The notes: generated by a model from the letters alone, not told the origin. Positions 10,628-19,383 are shown, counted from the stretch's first letter. The stretch is 64,000 nucleotides of DNA from Dongia sedimenti (GCA_030715195.1 JAUYVI010000001.1:310001-374000), one strand, 5' to 3'. A program made the numbers and translations.

Positions 10628-10679
10628 CTCTTCCTGCCTGTACGAGTGGTCACGCTGGCGGACTGGATCGGCCTCCGTT

Positions 10680-11381
10680 CTATCCGGCCTGGGCGGCGTT
10701 GCGCGCCCGCATGTGTTCGAGAATATGCCGGCCTGATCCCTCGACATGGCGGGCGACCAGCTGGGCCGCCTTCTCGGCTTCACCGGCCTTCACGAGCAGG
10801 ATGAGCTCGCGGTGCTCGCTCATGACCGCGGCACGGCGGGCGAGGGTGAAATTGAAGCGCCGAGCCACCGCGCGCAGCACCTCGCGGTGCTTCCACCAGA
10901 GCTCACTGGCATGCCGGTTGTAGTGCCGCTCGTACATCACCGTGTGGAAGGCGGTGTCGAGCTCGCTGTGCCTGAACTGGTCGGCGAAATTGTTCTCCTC
11001 GATCAAGCCCTGGATGCGTTCGAGCTCAGCGATGTCCTCGGCGGTTGCCATGTTCACGAACCAGCGCGTCAAGGCCGGCTCGAGCAGGACGCCGATCTCG
11101 TAGATGTCGCGGACAAAATCCTGATCGATGGGCCGGACGCGCGCCCCGCGGTTGGGAGAGAAGATGACGAAGCCCTCGCCCCGCAGCAGCTGGAGCGCTT
11201 CGCGCACCGGATTGGTCGAGGTGCCGTGACGCCGGGCGAGGTCGGCGACCACGAGCCGTTCGTTGGCCGCGAGGCGGCCCTCGATGATGTCTTCCCGGAT
11301 CAATTCGTACAGCGAGGCGCCCTCGCTGGAAGCACCGATGAGATCCGTCCCCGCAGGCGGCTTGGCTTTGAACGTACTCAC
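10680..11381 (-). CDS. GntR-family transcriptional regulator, FCD type
   Basis: A 233-residue regulator with an N-terminal winged helix (about residues 20-85, including LYELIREDIIEGRLAANERL and a recognition helix in TSTNPVREALQLLRGEG) and a C-terminal FCD ligand domain with the expected His/Asp residues (residues about 95-220). The start used is GTG at 11381, which begins VSTFKAKPP and gives the usual FCD-regulator length; the longer frame would add 43 residues without family resemblance. It heads the three-paralogue minus-strand set and faces a transporter operon on the plus strand, so it probably regulates both in response to a sugar acid or its catabolite. Confidence 0.9.
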   Translation of the reverse strand: MSTFKAKPPAGTDLIGASSEGASLYELIREDIIEGRLAANERLVVADLARRHGTSTNPVREALQLLRGEGFVIFSPNRGARVRPIDQDFVRDIYEIGVLLEPALTRWFVNMATAEDIAELERIQGLIEENNFADQFRHSELDTAFHTVMYERHYNRHASELWWKHREVLRAVARRFNFTLARRAAVMSEHRELILLVKAGEAEKAAQLVARHVEGSGRHILEHMRARNAAQAG

Positions 11382-11414
11382 TTTCCCCCACGGAACAAAT
11401 TTCAGGTCCACGAC

Positions 11415-11465
11415 GCTATAACGCAGCGTCGCGTACAAACAATGTACGATCCAAACGCGTTGACA
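11415..11465. promoter_or_regulatory. Divergent promoter region with inverted repeat (GntR operator candidate)
   Basis: In the 219-base gap between the GntR gene and the binding-protein gene, CGTACA-N5-TGTACG is a perfect 6-5-6 inverted repeat at 11432-11448. It overlaps a minus-strand promoter-like pair for the regulator (TTGTTT at 11437-11442, 16-base spacer, TATAGC at 11415-11420). It lies 11 bases before a plus-strand TTGACA at 11460-11465, whose -10 element is weak. A site here could control both directions. The site is inferred from symmetry and position only. Confidence 0.5.
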
Positions 11466-11600
11466 CACAAGCTGCGATCTGAAAACGTATCCATCGTCGA
11501 AACAATACATAAGAATAAAATCGCCGTATCTCGCGATCGATCGACCAAAGACCCGCCTGCCTCGACGCAGAGCGAATGAGAAGAACCTGGGAGGATACTG

Positions 11601-13085
11601 ATGACGAGGACACTCGGCTGCGGTGCCATCCTGCGTGGCACTGTCGTTTTCGCTTCAATCACGTCGCTGATCGCCGGGCCTGCGCTGGCGGCCCCGCCGG
11701 TCGACCTGAGCAAATGGTCGCCGGACTACGTGCGCTCCATTGCGGGCACGGAGGAATTCGATACGGCGGCAGCTTGCGGAAAGGTCACGCCGCTCGACTA
11801 CAAGGGGCGTCTGACCTTCTGGTATCAGGGGGTGTTCGAAGGAGACCCCGACCTGCTGCGCCAGTACTACAAGGATTTCTTCGAGACCTTCCGCAAGACC
11901 TATCCGAACATCCAGCTCGAGGAACAGGCGCTCACCTATAACGACCTGCTCGACAAGTTCCGCACCGCCCTGCTGGGCAATGCCGCCCCTATGGCGGTAC
12001 GGCTGCAAATTCTGGGCGGCACCGAGTTCGCCTCCAAGGGTTATCTGCAGCCGCTCAAGCCCGAGGATGTCGGCTGGGCGACCGAGGACTTCTGGCCCGG
12101 CGCGATGAAGGCGGTCACCTGGGACGGCGTGACCTACGGCATTCCGACCAACAACGAGACCATGGCCTTCATCTGGAACGCCGACATCTTCAAGCGCGCC
12201 GGACTGGATCCGGACAAGGCGCCGGCGACCTGGGACGATGTCGTCAAGTATTCGAAACAGATCCACGACAAGCTCGGCATTGCCGGCTACGGCCTGGTTG
12301 CCCGCAAGAACGCCGGCAACACGCCCTACCGCTTCATGCCCCAGCTCTGGGGCTACGGCGGCGGGGTATTCGACGAAGCCGATCCGAGCCCGACCTATGG
12401 CGAGGTCAGGCTGAATAGCGAGGCCAGCAAGCGTGCCCTGCAGGCGTCGTATGACATGTATGTCCGCGATAAGTCGGTGCCGGTCTCGGCGCTCACCAAC
12501 CAGCAGGCCGACAACCAGCCGCTGTTCCTCGGCGGCCAGTTGGGCATGATGATCTCACATCCGTCCGACTACAACGTGATGCTCGATTTGCAGAAGAAGG
12601 CAACCGGTTCCGACAAGGACAAGGCGCAGACCGTGATCGACAATATGCGCTACGGCCTGATCCCGACCGGTCCGGACGGCAAGCGCGCGGTCGTGTTCGG
12701 CGGCTCCAACATCCACATCCTGAAACCGGAATATGTGGACGGGGGCAAGGTGGACGAGCCGGCTGCCAAGGCGCTTATCTGTTTCTGGACGAGCCCTGAA
12801 TGGTCGCTGAAGATGGCCTATGCCGGCTCGAACCCGGGCAATCTCAACGGCTTCAAGACCAAGTGGATGAAGGAGCGTCTGGACAACATCAAGTTCCTCG
12901 ACGTGACGACCTCCATGCTCCCCTACGGCATCCCGTTTCCGGCGCTGCCGGAATCGCCGGAGATCATGAACATCATCATCCCGGACATGCTCCAGAACGC
13001 CCTGACCGGCGCGATGAGCGTCGATCAGGCGGCCGAGGATGCGGCCAAGAACGTCGAAGACTTGAAGGGCGGCGGCGGACTCTAG
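11601..13085 (+). CDS. ABC transporter substrate-binding protein (carbohydrate uptake type)
   Basis: A 494-residue extracellular solute-binding protein. It has a Sec-type signal peptide (hydrophobic core about residues 12-30, cleavage after ALA) and a mature domain that follows the family 1 sugar-binding fold, with LTFWYQGVFEGDP and ALICFWTSPEWSLKMAYAGSNPG segments. It starts at an ATG preceded by GGGAGGA. It is longer than most family 1 binding proteins (usually 410-450). It is the first gene of a six-gene operon with two permeases, an ATPase, an enolase-superfamily enzyme and an RraA-like protein, so the ligand is probably the sugar acid these enzymes use. Confidence 0.9.
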   Translation: MTRTLGCGAILRGTVVFASITSLIAGPALAAPPVDLSKWSPDYVRSIAGTEEFDTAAACGKVTPLDYKGRLTFWYQGVFEGDPDLLRQYYKDFFETFRKTYPNIQLEEQALTYNDLLDKFRTALLGNAAPMAVRLQILGGTEFASKGYLQPLKPEDVGWATEDFWPGAMKAVTWDGVTYGIPTNNETMAFIWNADIFKRAGLDPDKAPATWDDVVKYSKQIHDKLGIAGYGLVARKNAGNTPYRFMPQLWGYGGGVFDEADPSPTYGEVRLNSEASKRALQASYDMYVRDKSVPVSALTNQQADNQPLFLGGQLGMMISHPSDYNVMLDLQKKATGSDKDKAQTVIDNMRYGLIPTGPDGKRAVVFGGSNIHILKPEYVDGGKVDEPAAKALICFWTSPEWSLKMAYAGSNPGNLNGFKTKWMKERLDNIKFLDVTTSMLPYGIPFPALPESPEIMNIIIPDMLQNALTGAMSVDQAAEDAAKNVEDLKGGGGL

Positions 13086-13092
13086 GTCCAGC

Positions 13093-14124
13093 TTGCCAAA
13101 TGTCCGGCCGGCTGCGCCGATGGCGCAGCCGGCGGCTTCCCCACAAGAACAGGTGCGCGCCGCAGTGACGTCTGTGACCGGCCAAGCCAATGCTCCCCGT
13201 CGACCCGGACCGGCACGCGCCGGCACGCTGCGAAACGTCTGGCAGCATCGTGCCGACTACGCCTACGTGCTTCCCGCGATCGTGGTGATGCTGATCGTCA
13301 TCGCCTATCCGATCTATTACACGGTCGATCTCTCATTTTATACGACGCCGCCGAGCCTCCAGCTGCGGGACAAGATCTTCGTCGGCTTCGACAACTACCA
13401 GGCCATCCTTACCAGCGAGGTGTTCTGGAGGGTAACCTGGAACACGCTGATCTGGACGTTTCTGTCCACCGTCCTCTCGTTCGCGCTGGGATTTGCCACC
13501 GCTCTCGCGCTCCACCGCGATTTCATCGGGCGCGGAATCCTGCGCGCCATCCTGATCATTCCATGGGTGATCAGCGCCGTCGCCGCCTCCTACATCTGGA
13601 AGTGGATCTACCACTCCGATTTCGGCGTCATCGGCGCGATCCTGGTGGGCCTCGGCATCGCCGATCGGCCGCCCAATTTCATCGACAGCGTCGGCACGGT
13701 CCTGCCATCGCTGATCGTGGTCAACATCTGGCGCGAATTCCCCTTCGCCATGATCATGATCATGGCCGGCCTCCAGACGGTTCCCGACCAGCTGCTGAGC
13801 GCCGCCAAGGTCGACGGGGCCAGTGCCTGGCAACGCTTCTGGCACGTCACCTTTCCGCATCTTCGAAACGTCTCGACCGTGACGGTCCTCCTGCTCGCGG
13901 TGGCCAACTTCAATTCCTTCATCATCCCCTGGATCATGACCGGTGGAGGTCCCTCCAACGCCTCGCACATATGGATCACCCACATCTATGAGCTCGCGTT
14001 TGGCCGTCAACGCTGGGGTGTCGCTTCCGCCTATTCGGTGCTCCTGTTCCTCATTCTGATGACCATAGGCTACTTCTACGTACGGGCCTTGAGCGGCGAC
14101 AAGAAGAAGGACCGGGAGGCGTGA
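13093..14124 (+). CDS. ABC transporter permease, MalF/UgpA-like
   Basis: An inner-membrane permease with about six transmembrane segments. The binding-protein-dependent EAA loop is recognisable near residue 230 (AKVDGASAWQRFWHVTFPHL). The start is uncertain. TTG at 13093 gives 343 residues, ATG at 13120 lies in the loop of a strong RNA hairpin, and a later GTG near 13153-13168 would leave the hairpin untranslated; the first membrane span begins only at about residue 55. It is paired with the next permease, and their frames overlap by four bases. Confidence 0.88.
   Translation: MPNVRPAAPMAQPAASPQEQVRAAVTSVTGQANAPRRPGPARAGTLRNVWQHRADYAYVLPAIVVMLIVIAYPIYYTVDLSFYTTPPSLQLRDKIFVGFDNYQAILTSEVFWRVTWNTLIWTFLSTVLSFALGFATALALHRDFIGRGILRAILIIPWVISAVAASYIWKWIYHSDFGVIGAILVGLGIADRPPNFIDSVGTVLPSLIVVNIWREFPFAMIMIMAGLQTVPDQLLSAAKVDGASAWQRFWHVTFPHLRNVSTVTVLLLAVANFNSFIIPWIMTGGGPSNASHIWITHIYELAFGRQRWGVASAYSVLLFLILMTIGYFYVRALSGDKKKDREA
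13107..13133 (+). other. Intercistronic RNA hairpin between binding-protein and permease genes
   Basis: A perfect 12-bp stem (13107-13118 with 13122-13133) closes a three-base loop, 22 bases after the binding-protein stop codon. There is no following T-run, so it is unlikely to be a full rho-independent terminator. It more likely protects the 3' end of the binding-protein message or lowers permease translation. It overlaps the candidate ATG of the permease. Confidence 0.75.
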
Positions 14125-15008
14125 GCACGATGGCCGAAACCAGCACGGCCCGGGCCCGTCCCCGCAAGCGCGTGGACCGCTGGCGTTGGGCCGGACGAAT
14201 CTTTCTCGGGTTGATGCTGCTCTACACCGCCGTGCCGATGGTCTGGATGCTGCTCACCTCGATCAAGTCCGGCTTCGCGGCGATGCAGCTGCCGCCGCAA
14301 TGGTGGCCCGCCGAGCCGACCCTCGCCAGCTACCAGAAGCTGCTCGATCCGCAAAACAGCGTCGGTGCGGACTTCCTGCACTTCTTCTGGAACAGCCTCA
14401 TTGTCTCGACCTTGACCACGATCCTCGGGGTGATCGTGGCGGTGCCGGCGGCCTATGCCTTCTCACGCTTCCGGTTTCCCGGACGGAACTTCCTGTTCTT
14501 CGCGGTGCTGCTCCGCAACATGTTTCCGGCGGTCATTTTCCTGGTTCCGCTGTTCATCCTCATGCGGTGGCTGGGGCTGGTGAACTCGCACGGCTCGCTG
14601 GTCGTCACCTATTTGACCTTTGGCCTGCCGCTCTCGATCTGGCTGCTCAAGGGCTTCTACGACAATATCCCGATCCAGCTCGAGCAGGCGGCGCGCATCG
14701 ACGGGGCGACGCGCTTCCAGGCGTTCTTGAAGATCGTCATGCCACTCTCGGTTCCGGGGATCATCGCCACCGCGATCTATTCCTTCATCGGCGCCTGGAA
14801 CGAGTACATCTACGCCTACACGTTCCTCAACCGGAACGACCAGTTGACCTTGCCGGTTGGCATTCAGCGATTCTTCTCGGAGAACACGACCGACTTTCCG
14901 GGTCTGATGGCGGCGAGTTTCATGATGAGCGTGCCGGTCGTGGTCCTGTTCCTTGTCCTGCAAAAATACTTCGTACGCGCGCTCACGGAAGGCGCTGTCA
15001 AGCACTAG
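14121..15008 (+). CDS. ABC transporter permease, MalG/UgpE-like
   Basis: A permease of about 295 residues with six predicted membrane spans and the EAA loop at about 190-210 (QAARIDGATRFQAFLKIVMPL). It also has the C-terminal FVRALTEGAVKH tail typical of MalG-type permeases. Translation may start at GTG 14121, overlapping the previous stop codon, or at ATG 14130, which has GGGAGG ten bases upstream. It works with the preceding permease as the membrane heterodimer. The ATPase gene follows after ten bases. Confidence 0.9.
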   Translation: MSTMAETSTARARPRKRVDRWRWAGRIFLGLMLLYTAVPMVWMLLTSIKSGFAAMQLPPQWWPAEPTLASYQKLLDPQNSVGADFLHFFWNSLIVSTLTTILGVIVAVPAAYAFSRFRFPGRNFLFFAVLLRNMFPAVIFLVPLFILMRWLGLVNSHGSLVVTYLTFGLPLSIWLLKGFYDNIPIQLEQAARIDGATRFQAFLKIVMPLSVPGIIATAIYSFIGAWNEYIYAYTFLNRNDQLTLPVGIQRFFSENTTDFPGLMAASFMMSVPVVVLFLVLQKYFVRALTEGAVKH

Positions 15009-15018
15009 GGAGCTGCGG

Positions 15019-16116
15019 ATGGCCCGCGTGGTCCTCGATGATCTGATGAAATCCTACGGCAACTTCCATGCCGTGAACCATGTGTCGCTGACGGTCGAGG
15101 ACGGCGAGTTCGTCGCGCTGGTCGGCCCGTCGGGATGCGGCAAGACGACGACACTCAACCTCGTTGCCGGGCTGCTTCCAATCACCTCCGGCGACATCAC
15201 TATCGGCGACCAGGTGGTCAACGATCTCGATCCCAAGGATCGGGACATCGCAATGGTATTCCAGAACTACGCGCTCTATCCCCAGAAGTCGGTCTATAAG
15301 AACCTGGCCTTCCCGTTGCAGATGCGGAAATTGCCGCGCGACGAAATCGACCGCAAGGTCAAGGAGGCGGCGCGGGTTCTCGACATGACTCACCTGCTCG
15401 AACGCAAGCCGCGCGAGCTTTCCGGCGGCCAGCAGCAGCGCGTGGCTCTGGGCCGTGCCCTGGTCCGCGACCCCGCGGTGTTCCTGATGGACGAGCCGCT
15501 CTCCAATCTCGACGCGAAGCTGCGCGTGCAGATGCGGTCCGAGCTCAAGCGCTTCCATCACGATTTGCAGGCAACGATCATCTATGTGACCCATGACCAG
15601 CTCGAAGCCGTGACCATGGCCGACAAGATGGCGGTGATGAACGGCGGCAATCTGCAGCAGTACGATTCGCCGGCCCAGGTCTTCGCCCATCCGGCGAATA
15701 TGTTCGTCGCAAGCTTCATCGGCAGCCCGGCCATGAGCCTGATCCCGCTCGAAGCGTCGACGGTCGACGGGAACATCGTGCTCACCGGCGCCGAAGGCTG
15801 GAGCCTGCCTTTGTCATCCTTCAACTCCCGCAAGATCCAGAACGCGAAGACGCGGAAGGTCGTGCTCGGCGCGCGCCATTCGACCATCAAGCTGCACAAG
15901 ACTGCCGTTAGCGACGCCGTCCCGGCCAAGGCCTACACGGTCGAGCCCACCGGAGACGTGACCTTCGTGCAGGCCTTCCTGTCCGGCGCTATCGTCAACA
16001 TCAGCGTCCCGCCGAACGTCGACGTCGCTCCCGACGAGCAAATCTGGCTCGAGTTCGATCAGGAGCGCATGCACTTGTTCGACGGCGAAACGGAAATGGC
16101 CATCAAGGCAGATTGA
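15019..16116 (+). CDS. ABC transporter ATP-binding protein, UgpC/MsmX-like
   Basis: A 365-residue ATPase with Walker A (GPSGCGKTT, about 36-44), Q-loop (FQNYALYPQ), signature LSGGQQQR, Walker B ([12 protein letters not shown]) and the switch His (THDQLEA). A C-terminal regulatory OB-type domain follows (about 240-365). This layout is that of the CUT1 sugar importers. The ATG at 15019 follows GGGAG; an upstream in-frame ATG lies inside the permease gene. It energises the two permeases just before it and could also serve ATPase-less importers in the genome, as MsmX-type proteins do. Confidence 0.93.
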   Translation: MARVVLDDLMKSYGNFHAVNHVSLTVEDGEFVALVGPSGCGKTTTLNLVAGLLPITSGDITIGDQVVNDLDPKDRDIAMVFQNYALYPQKSVYKNLAFPLQMRKLPRDEIDRKVKEAARVLDMTHLLERKPRELSGGQQQRVALGRALVRDPAVFLMDEPLSNLDAKLRVQMRSELKRFHHDLQATIIYVTHDQLEAVTMADKMAVMNGGNLQQYDSPAQVFAHPANMFVASFIGSPAMSLIPLEASTVDGNIVLTGAEGWSLPLSSFNSRKIQNAKTRKVVLGARHSTIKLHKTAVSDAVPAKAYTVEPTGDVTFVQAFLSGAIVNISVPPNVDVAPDEQIWLEFDQERMHLFDGETEMAIKAD

Positions 16117-17273
16117 TGAAGCTCAGAATCACCGCGATCAAGCCCTATCCGGCTTGGATCGGCACGCGCAACCAGATGCTGGTTAAGGTTGAAACCGACC
16201 AGGGAATTTTCGGTTGGGGCGAGAGCGGCTTGAGCGGCCGGGAGAAGGCCGTGGCCGGCACGATCGAACACTATCGCGAGTTTCTCATGGGCCGCGACCC
16301 GATGCAGATCGGCCGGATCTGGCAGGAAGCCTATCGCAGTCAGTATTTCGAAGGCGGACGCGTCCTGCAGGCGGCGATTTCCGCGATCGACATCGCCCTC
16401 CACGACATCAAAGGCAAGGCGCTCGGCGTGCCGGTCTACGAGTTGCTTGGCGGCAAGCAGCGTAACCGCATCCCGACTTTCGCCTCGACCGGAGACGAGG
16501 CCGAGGGCGACGCCGCCATCGAACGGGCCCGCGAACTGCGCGCGCTGGGTTGGCAGGCGATCCGGTTCTTCCCGGTCGGACAGGACAGCAAGGACGTCTT
16601 CGAGCCGCGCGAGTCGATCGGCGTGACGGCAAGGATGCTCAACAAGGCGCGCGAGGCGCTGGGCGATGATGTCGTCCTTGGCATCGACTACCATCACCGG
16701 CTGTCGGTGGCGGAGGCTGCGAGCTTCTGCAGCAAGCTCGGCCGCGGCGTGCTTGACTTCCTCGAGGAACCGATCCGCGACGAGACGCCGGAGGCCTATG
16801 AATCCCTGCGCAGGATGACGGATATTCCGTTTGCCATCGGGGAGGAGTTTGCCAGCAAGTGGCAGTTCCTGCCTTATATCGAGCGCGGCATCCATCAATT
16901 CAATCGGCTCGATGTATGCAATGTCGGCGGGCTCACCGAGGCGATGAAGGTCGCCGGCTGGAGCGAGGCGCACTACGTCGATCTGATGCCGCACAATCCG
17001 CTGGGTCCGGTGTGCACGGCCGCGACGGTGCATCTCGGTGCCGCCGTCCCCAACTTTGCCTGGCTCGAAACGCGGGCGCCCGAGGTCAAGCTCGGCTTCG
17101 ACAATTCCGACGTCTTCCCCGTGCAGCCGCGGCTCGACGGCGTCGACTACCCGGTCGGTGATTTGCCGGGGCTCGGTGTCGAGGTCAACGAAGTCGCGCT
17201 GCAGAAGGAAAGCTTCCGCTTCTGGGAAGCGCCGCATCTCAGGCGCCGCGACGGCTCTGTCACGAACTGGTGA
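16116..17273 (+). CDS. Galactonate-dehydratase-like enolase-superfamily enzyme, paralogue 4
   Basis: A 385-residue enolase-superfamily enzyme. Metal ligands are likely Asp191 (GIDYHHR), Glu217 (LEEP) and Glu243 (GEEFASKW). Catalytic histidine candidates are His193 or His194 in the DYHHR loop and His293 (MPHNPLGP), with Asp266 (RLDVCNVGG). The second-strand KxK or KxD motif is replaced by RFFP, so chemistry probably relies on the histidines, as in galactonate dehydratases. The ATG overlaps the stop of the ATPase gene (TGATG), so it is cotranslated with the importer. It is diverged from the three minus-strand paralogues. Confidence 0.9.
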   Translation: MKLRITAIKPYPAWIGTRNQMLVKVETDQGIFGWGESGLSGREKAVAGTIEHYREFLMGRDPMQIGRIWQEAYRSQYFEGGRVLQAAISAIDIALHDIKGKALGVPVYELLGGKQRNRIPTFASTGDEAEGDAAIERARELRALGWQAIRFFPVGQDSKDVFEPRESIGVTARMLNKAREALGDDVVLGIDYHHRLSVAEAASFCSKLGRGVLDFLEEPIRDETPEAYESLRRMTDIPFAIGEEFASKWQFLPYIERGIHQFNRLDVCNVGGLTEAMKVAGWSEAHYVDLMPHNPLGPVCTAATVHLGAAVPNFAWLETRAPEVKLGFDNSDVFPVQPRLDGVDYPVGDLPGLGVEVNEVALQKESFRFWEAPHLRRRDGSVTNW

Positions 17274-17298
17274 CGCATTTGAAGACCGGAGTTCTGGA

Positions 17299-18039
17299 AT
17301 GACGCATACACCCGACATCACACGGCCGCCCAGGGAGCTGATCGACGCGCTCAAGGGGATCGGTGCCGCTACCGTCGCCGGCACCCTCGGCCATATGGGT
17401 TTCCGCAGCCCGCACATGGTCGGTCCGGTGGCGCAGAACCACGGAAAGTCCATCGTCGGTCCGGCGCTGACGTTGCAATTCCTCCCGCAACGGCCGGACC
17501 TGTTCAACGAGGGCGAATATGCCGACCCGGAGACGCAGCTCCATCGGCACGTGCTCTACCACGCGCAGGAGGGCGACGTGGTCGTGGTCGACGCGCGCGG
17601 GGACATGAGCTCCGGCGTGTTCGGCGACATGATGTCGACCTATTTCAAGGGCCGGGGCGGGGCGGGCATCGTCATCGACGGCTGCATGCGCGACCGGCCC
17701 AATGTGGAGAAGCTCGATCTGCCGCTGTGGCTGCGCGGCTGGACGCCGAACTACCATGTGCAGACCGGCATCTATCCAAACGCCGTCAACGTCCCGATCG
17801 CCTGCGGCGGTGTGACGGTGATCCCCGGCGACATTATCGTCGCGGATGACGACGGGGTGGTCGTGCTCCCGGTCGCGATGGCGCCGCAGGTGATCGAAGA
17901 AGCGCAGAAGCACGCCGAATGGGAGGTGTTTTCGCGCATCAAGCTGATCGAGGGCGCGCCATTGCAGCGTTACTACCCGCTCCACCCAAGCGCATTCGAT
18001 GAGTACGAAGCCTGGCGGAAGTCGAATCCGAAGTCGTGA
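17299..18039 (+). CDS. RraA-like / 4-hydroxy-4-methyl-2-oxoglutarate aldolase family protein
   Basis: A 246-residue protein of the RraA/HMG aldolase fold. It has the conserved GIVIDGCMRDRPNVE segment (about 120-135), which carries the Asp and Arg used in substrate binding and metal coordination by the aldolase branch, and the late DDDGVVVLP motif. True RraA binds RNase E and is shorter, about 160 residues. The extra length and position at the end of a sugar-acid operon suggest a retro-aldolase or decarboxylase step on a keto acid from the dehydratases. The ATG at 17299 follows GGAG. It is 25 bases after the preceding gene. The exact substrate is unknown. Confidence 0.85.
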   Translation: MTHTPDITRPPRELIDALKGIGAATVAGTLGHMGFRSPHMVGPVAQNHGKSIVGPALTLQFLPQRPDLFNEGEYADPETQLHRHVLYHAQEGDVVVVDARGDMSSGVFGDMMSTYFKGRGGAGIVIDGCMRDRPNVEKLDLPLWLRGWTPNYHVQTGIYPNAVNVPIACGGVTVIPGDIIVADDDGVVVLPVAMAPQVIEEAQKHAEWEVFSRIKLIEGAPLQRYYPLHPSAFDEYEAWRKSNPKS

Positions 18040-18227
18040 TGCACGTCTATAGATACCCCCTGACGGTGCAAGGGGATGAATCGGCTTTCGAACAGAAGGC
18101 AGATCCGGCTCGGCAGAGTTCTGGCTTTCCCCCGGCGCCGGCAGTTATCCCCTCGGACCCGCCGGTGCTCCGGTGCATATCCCCTGAGGGGGGACCACAG
18201 GATTTGGCGACGTCTGATCGCCGTGAG
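18040..18227. other. Intergenic stretch with repeated CCCCT/AGGGG tracts
   Basis: This stretch between the RraA-like gene and the LacI operator region holds no convincing gene. It contains several CCCCT or AGGGG tracts, including CCCCT(18057-18061)/AGGGG(18071-18075) and a perfect 5-1-5 palindrome CCCCTGAGGGG at 18181-18191. These could form weak hairpins that end the preceding operon, but no T-run follows. Function is not established. Confidence 0.4.
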
Positions 18228-18245
18228 TGAGAAACCCTTTTCTCA
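18228..18245. promoter_or_regulatory. LacI-type operator O1 upstream of the regulator
   Basis: TGAGAAACCCTTTTCTCA is an imperfect palindrome with perfect outer arms (TGAGAAA / TTTCTCA). It overlaps the likely -35 region of the regulator's promoter. It is the partner of the perfect palindrome centred 43 bases downstream, about four helical turns away, a spacing that would allow a repressor tetramer or pair of dimers to cooperate. Confidence 0.7.
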
Positions 18246-18266
18246 AGGCAAAAACTGCGCTATAGG
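18238..18266 (+). promoter_or_regulatory. Promoter of the LacI-GH127-PdxA operon
   Basis: A TTTTCT (18238-18243) and TATAGG (18261-18266) pair with a 17-base spacer lies between and partly within the two operators. It predicts transcription starting near 18273, inside O2. The -35 match is weak. The placement is supported mainly by how neatly the operators bracket it. Confidence 0.45.
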
Positions 18267-18269
18267 AGG

Positions 18270-18289
18270 TTGAGAAACCGGTTTCTCAA
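18270..18289. promoter_or_regulatory. LacI-type operator O2, perfect 20-bp palindrome
   Basis: TTGAGAAACCGGTTTCTCAA is a perfect 20-base palindrome with the central CG step typical of LacI/PurR-family operators. It overlaps the predicted transcription start of the operon. It also covers the TTG at 18270 that opens the longest regulator frame. This makes a start there unlikely and favours TTG 18306. Confidence 0.8.
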
Positions 18290-18305
18290 GTCACGCGGGT
18301 GCGGA

Positions 18306-19316
18306 TTGTCAGGGCAGGGCGCGTTCGAACGGGTCACCATCTATGACGTTGCCGCCGCGGCGGGGGTAAGCACCGCAACGGCATCCAAAGCGCTCAACGA
18401 CACCGGACGCATGTCGTCGGAAACCCGCGACCGCATCCGGCGGATCGCTCGAGAGCTGGGATTTCGGCCCAATTCGCTGGCCCGCAGCCTGACCAGCAAG
18501 CGCAGCTTCACGGTCGGGCTGCTGACGGACGACACCTATGGTCGCTTCACCTTGCCGGTCATGGCGGGCATCTCCGAAGGACTGATCGACCATGGCGTCT
18601 CGGTCTTCCTGTGTACGGTCGAGGACAATCCCGAGCTGGCCAAGGTGCATGTCGACGCCATGCTCGACAAGCAGGTCGACGGCGTCATCGCGACCGGCAA
18701 GCGCATCGACAAGCCGCTGCCGGTCGAGCTCTCGCATTTGCCCGTCCCGGTCGTCTATGCGTTGACCGCCGGCCCGGCCGAAGCCGTGACCTTGGTGCCG
18801 GACGACCGGCAAGGGGCCAGGGCTGCGGTCCAGCATCTCATCGCGCAGGGCCGCAGGCGGATCGTCCACATCACCGGGCCGGGCAACTTTCGGGTCGTCC
18901 ACGAACGCGCGCGGGCATATGCCGAAACGCTCGAAGCCGCGCATCTTCCTGTCTCCGAAGCCGGGACCTTGCGCGGCAGCTGGTCCGAGCGTTGGGGTCA
19001 CGAAGCCGTGGCGGCGCTCTGGGCCGGCGACGATCGGCCCGATGGCATCTTCTGCGGCAACGACCAGATTGCCCGCGGTGTGGTCGACGCACTCCGCGAG
19101 CGGCAGGTCGGCGTCCCGCGCGACGTCTCGGTGGTTGGGTTCGACAACTGGGAAATCGTCGCAGAACAGACGCGGCCGCCGCTCACGACGGTCGACATGA
19201 ACTTGAAGGAACTCGGGCGGCAAGCCGGGCTCGCATTGATGCGACTCGTGAACGGCGAGGCCGTCGAGAAGGGACTTTGGAAGTTGCCGTGCACGCTGGT
19301 GGTGCGCGGCTCATGA
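18306..19316 (+). CDS. LacI-family transcriptional regulator
   Basis: A 336-residue regulator with an N-terminal LacI helix-turn-helix (VTIYDVAAAAGVSTATASKALN), a hinge helix (RPNSLARSLTSKR) and a periplasmic-binding-like ligand domain to the C-terminus. The frame is open from TTG 18270, but that codon lies in a palindromic operator and directly abuts AGGAGG, leaving no spacing. TTG 18306 leaves ten residues before the HTH, normal for the family. No ATG precedes the HTH in frame. It is the first gene of an operon with a sugar importer, GH127 and PdxA-like genes. The operators at its own promoter suggest that it represses the whole unit until a sugar ligand binds. Confidence 0.9.
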   Translation: MSGQGAFERVTIYDVAAAAGVSTATASKALNDTGRMSSETRDRIRRIARELGFRPNSLARSLTSKRSFTVGLLTDDTYGRFTLPVMAGISEGLIDHGVSVFLCTVEDNPELAKVHVDAMLDKQVDGVIATGKRIDKPLPVELSHLPVPVVYALTAGPAEAVTLVPDDRQGARAAVQHLIAQGRRRIVHITGPGNFRVVHERARAYAETLEAAHLPVSEAGTLRGSWSERWGHEAVAALWAGDDRPDGIFCGNDQIARGVVDALRERQVGVPRDVSVVGFDNWEIVAEQTRPPLTTVDMNLKELGRQAGLALMRLVNGEAVEKGLWKLPCTLVVRGS

Positions 19317-19383
19317 GGACTTCCCAAAGCCGCAACAGGCCAAACCCAGTCAAACAACGGCCATAACAGGAGGAGGAGACATC

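Noticed and set aside
18036-18230. Small plus-strand frame of 64 codons before the LacI promoter
   Set aside because: It has no ribosome-binding site or family resemblance, and it runs into the operator region.
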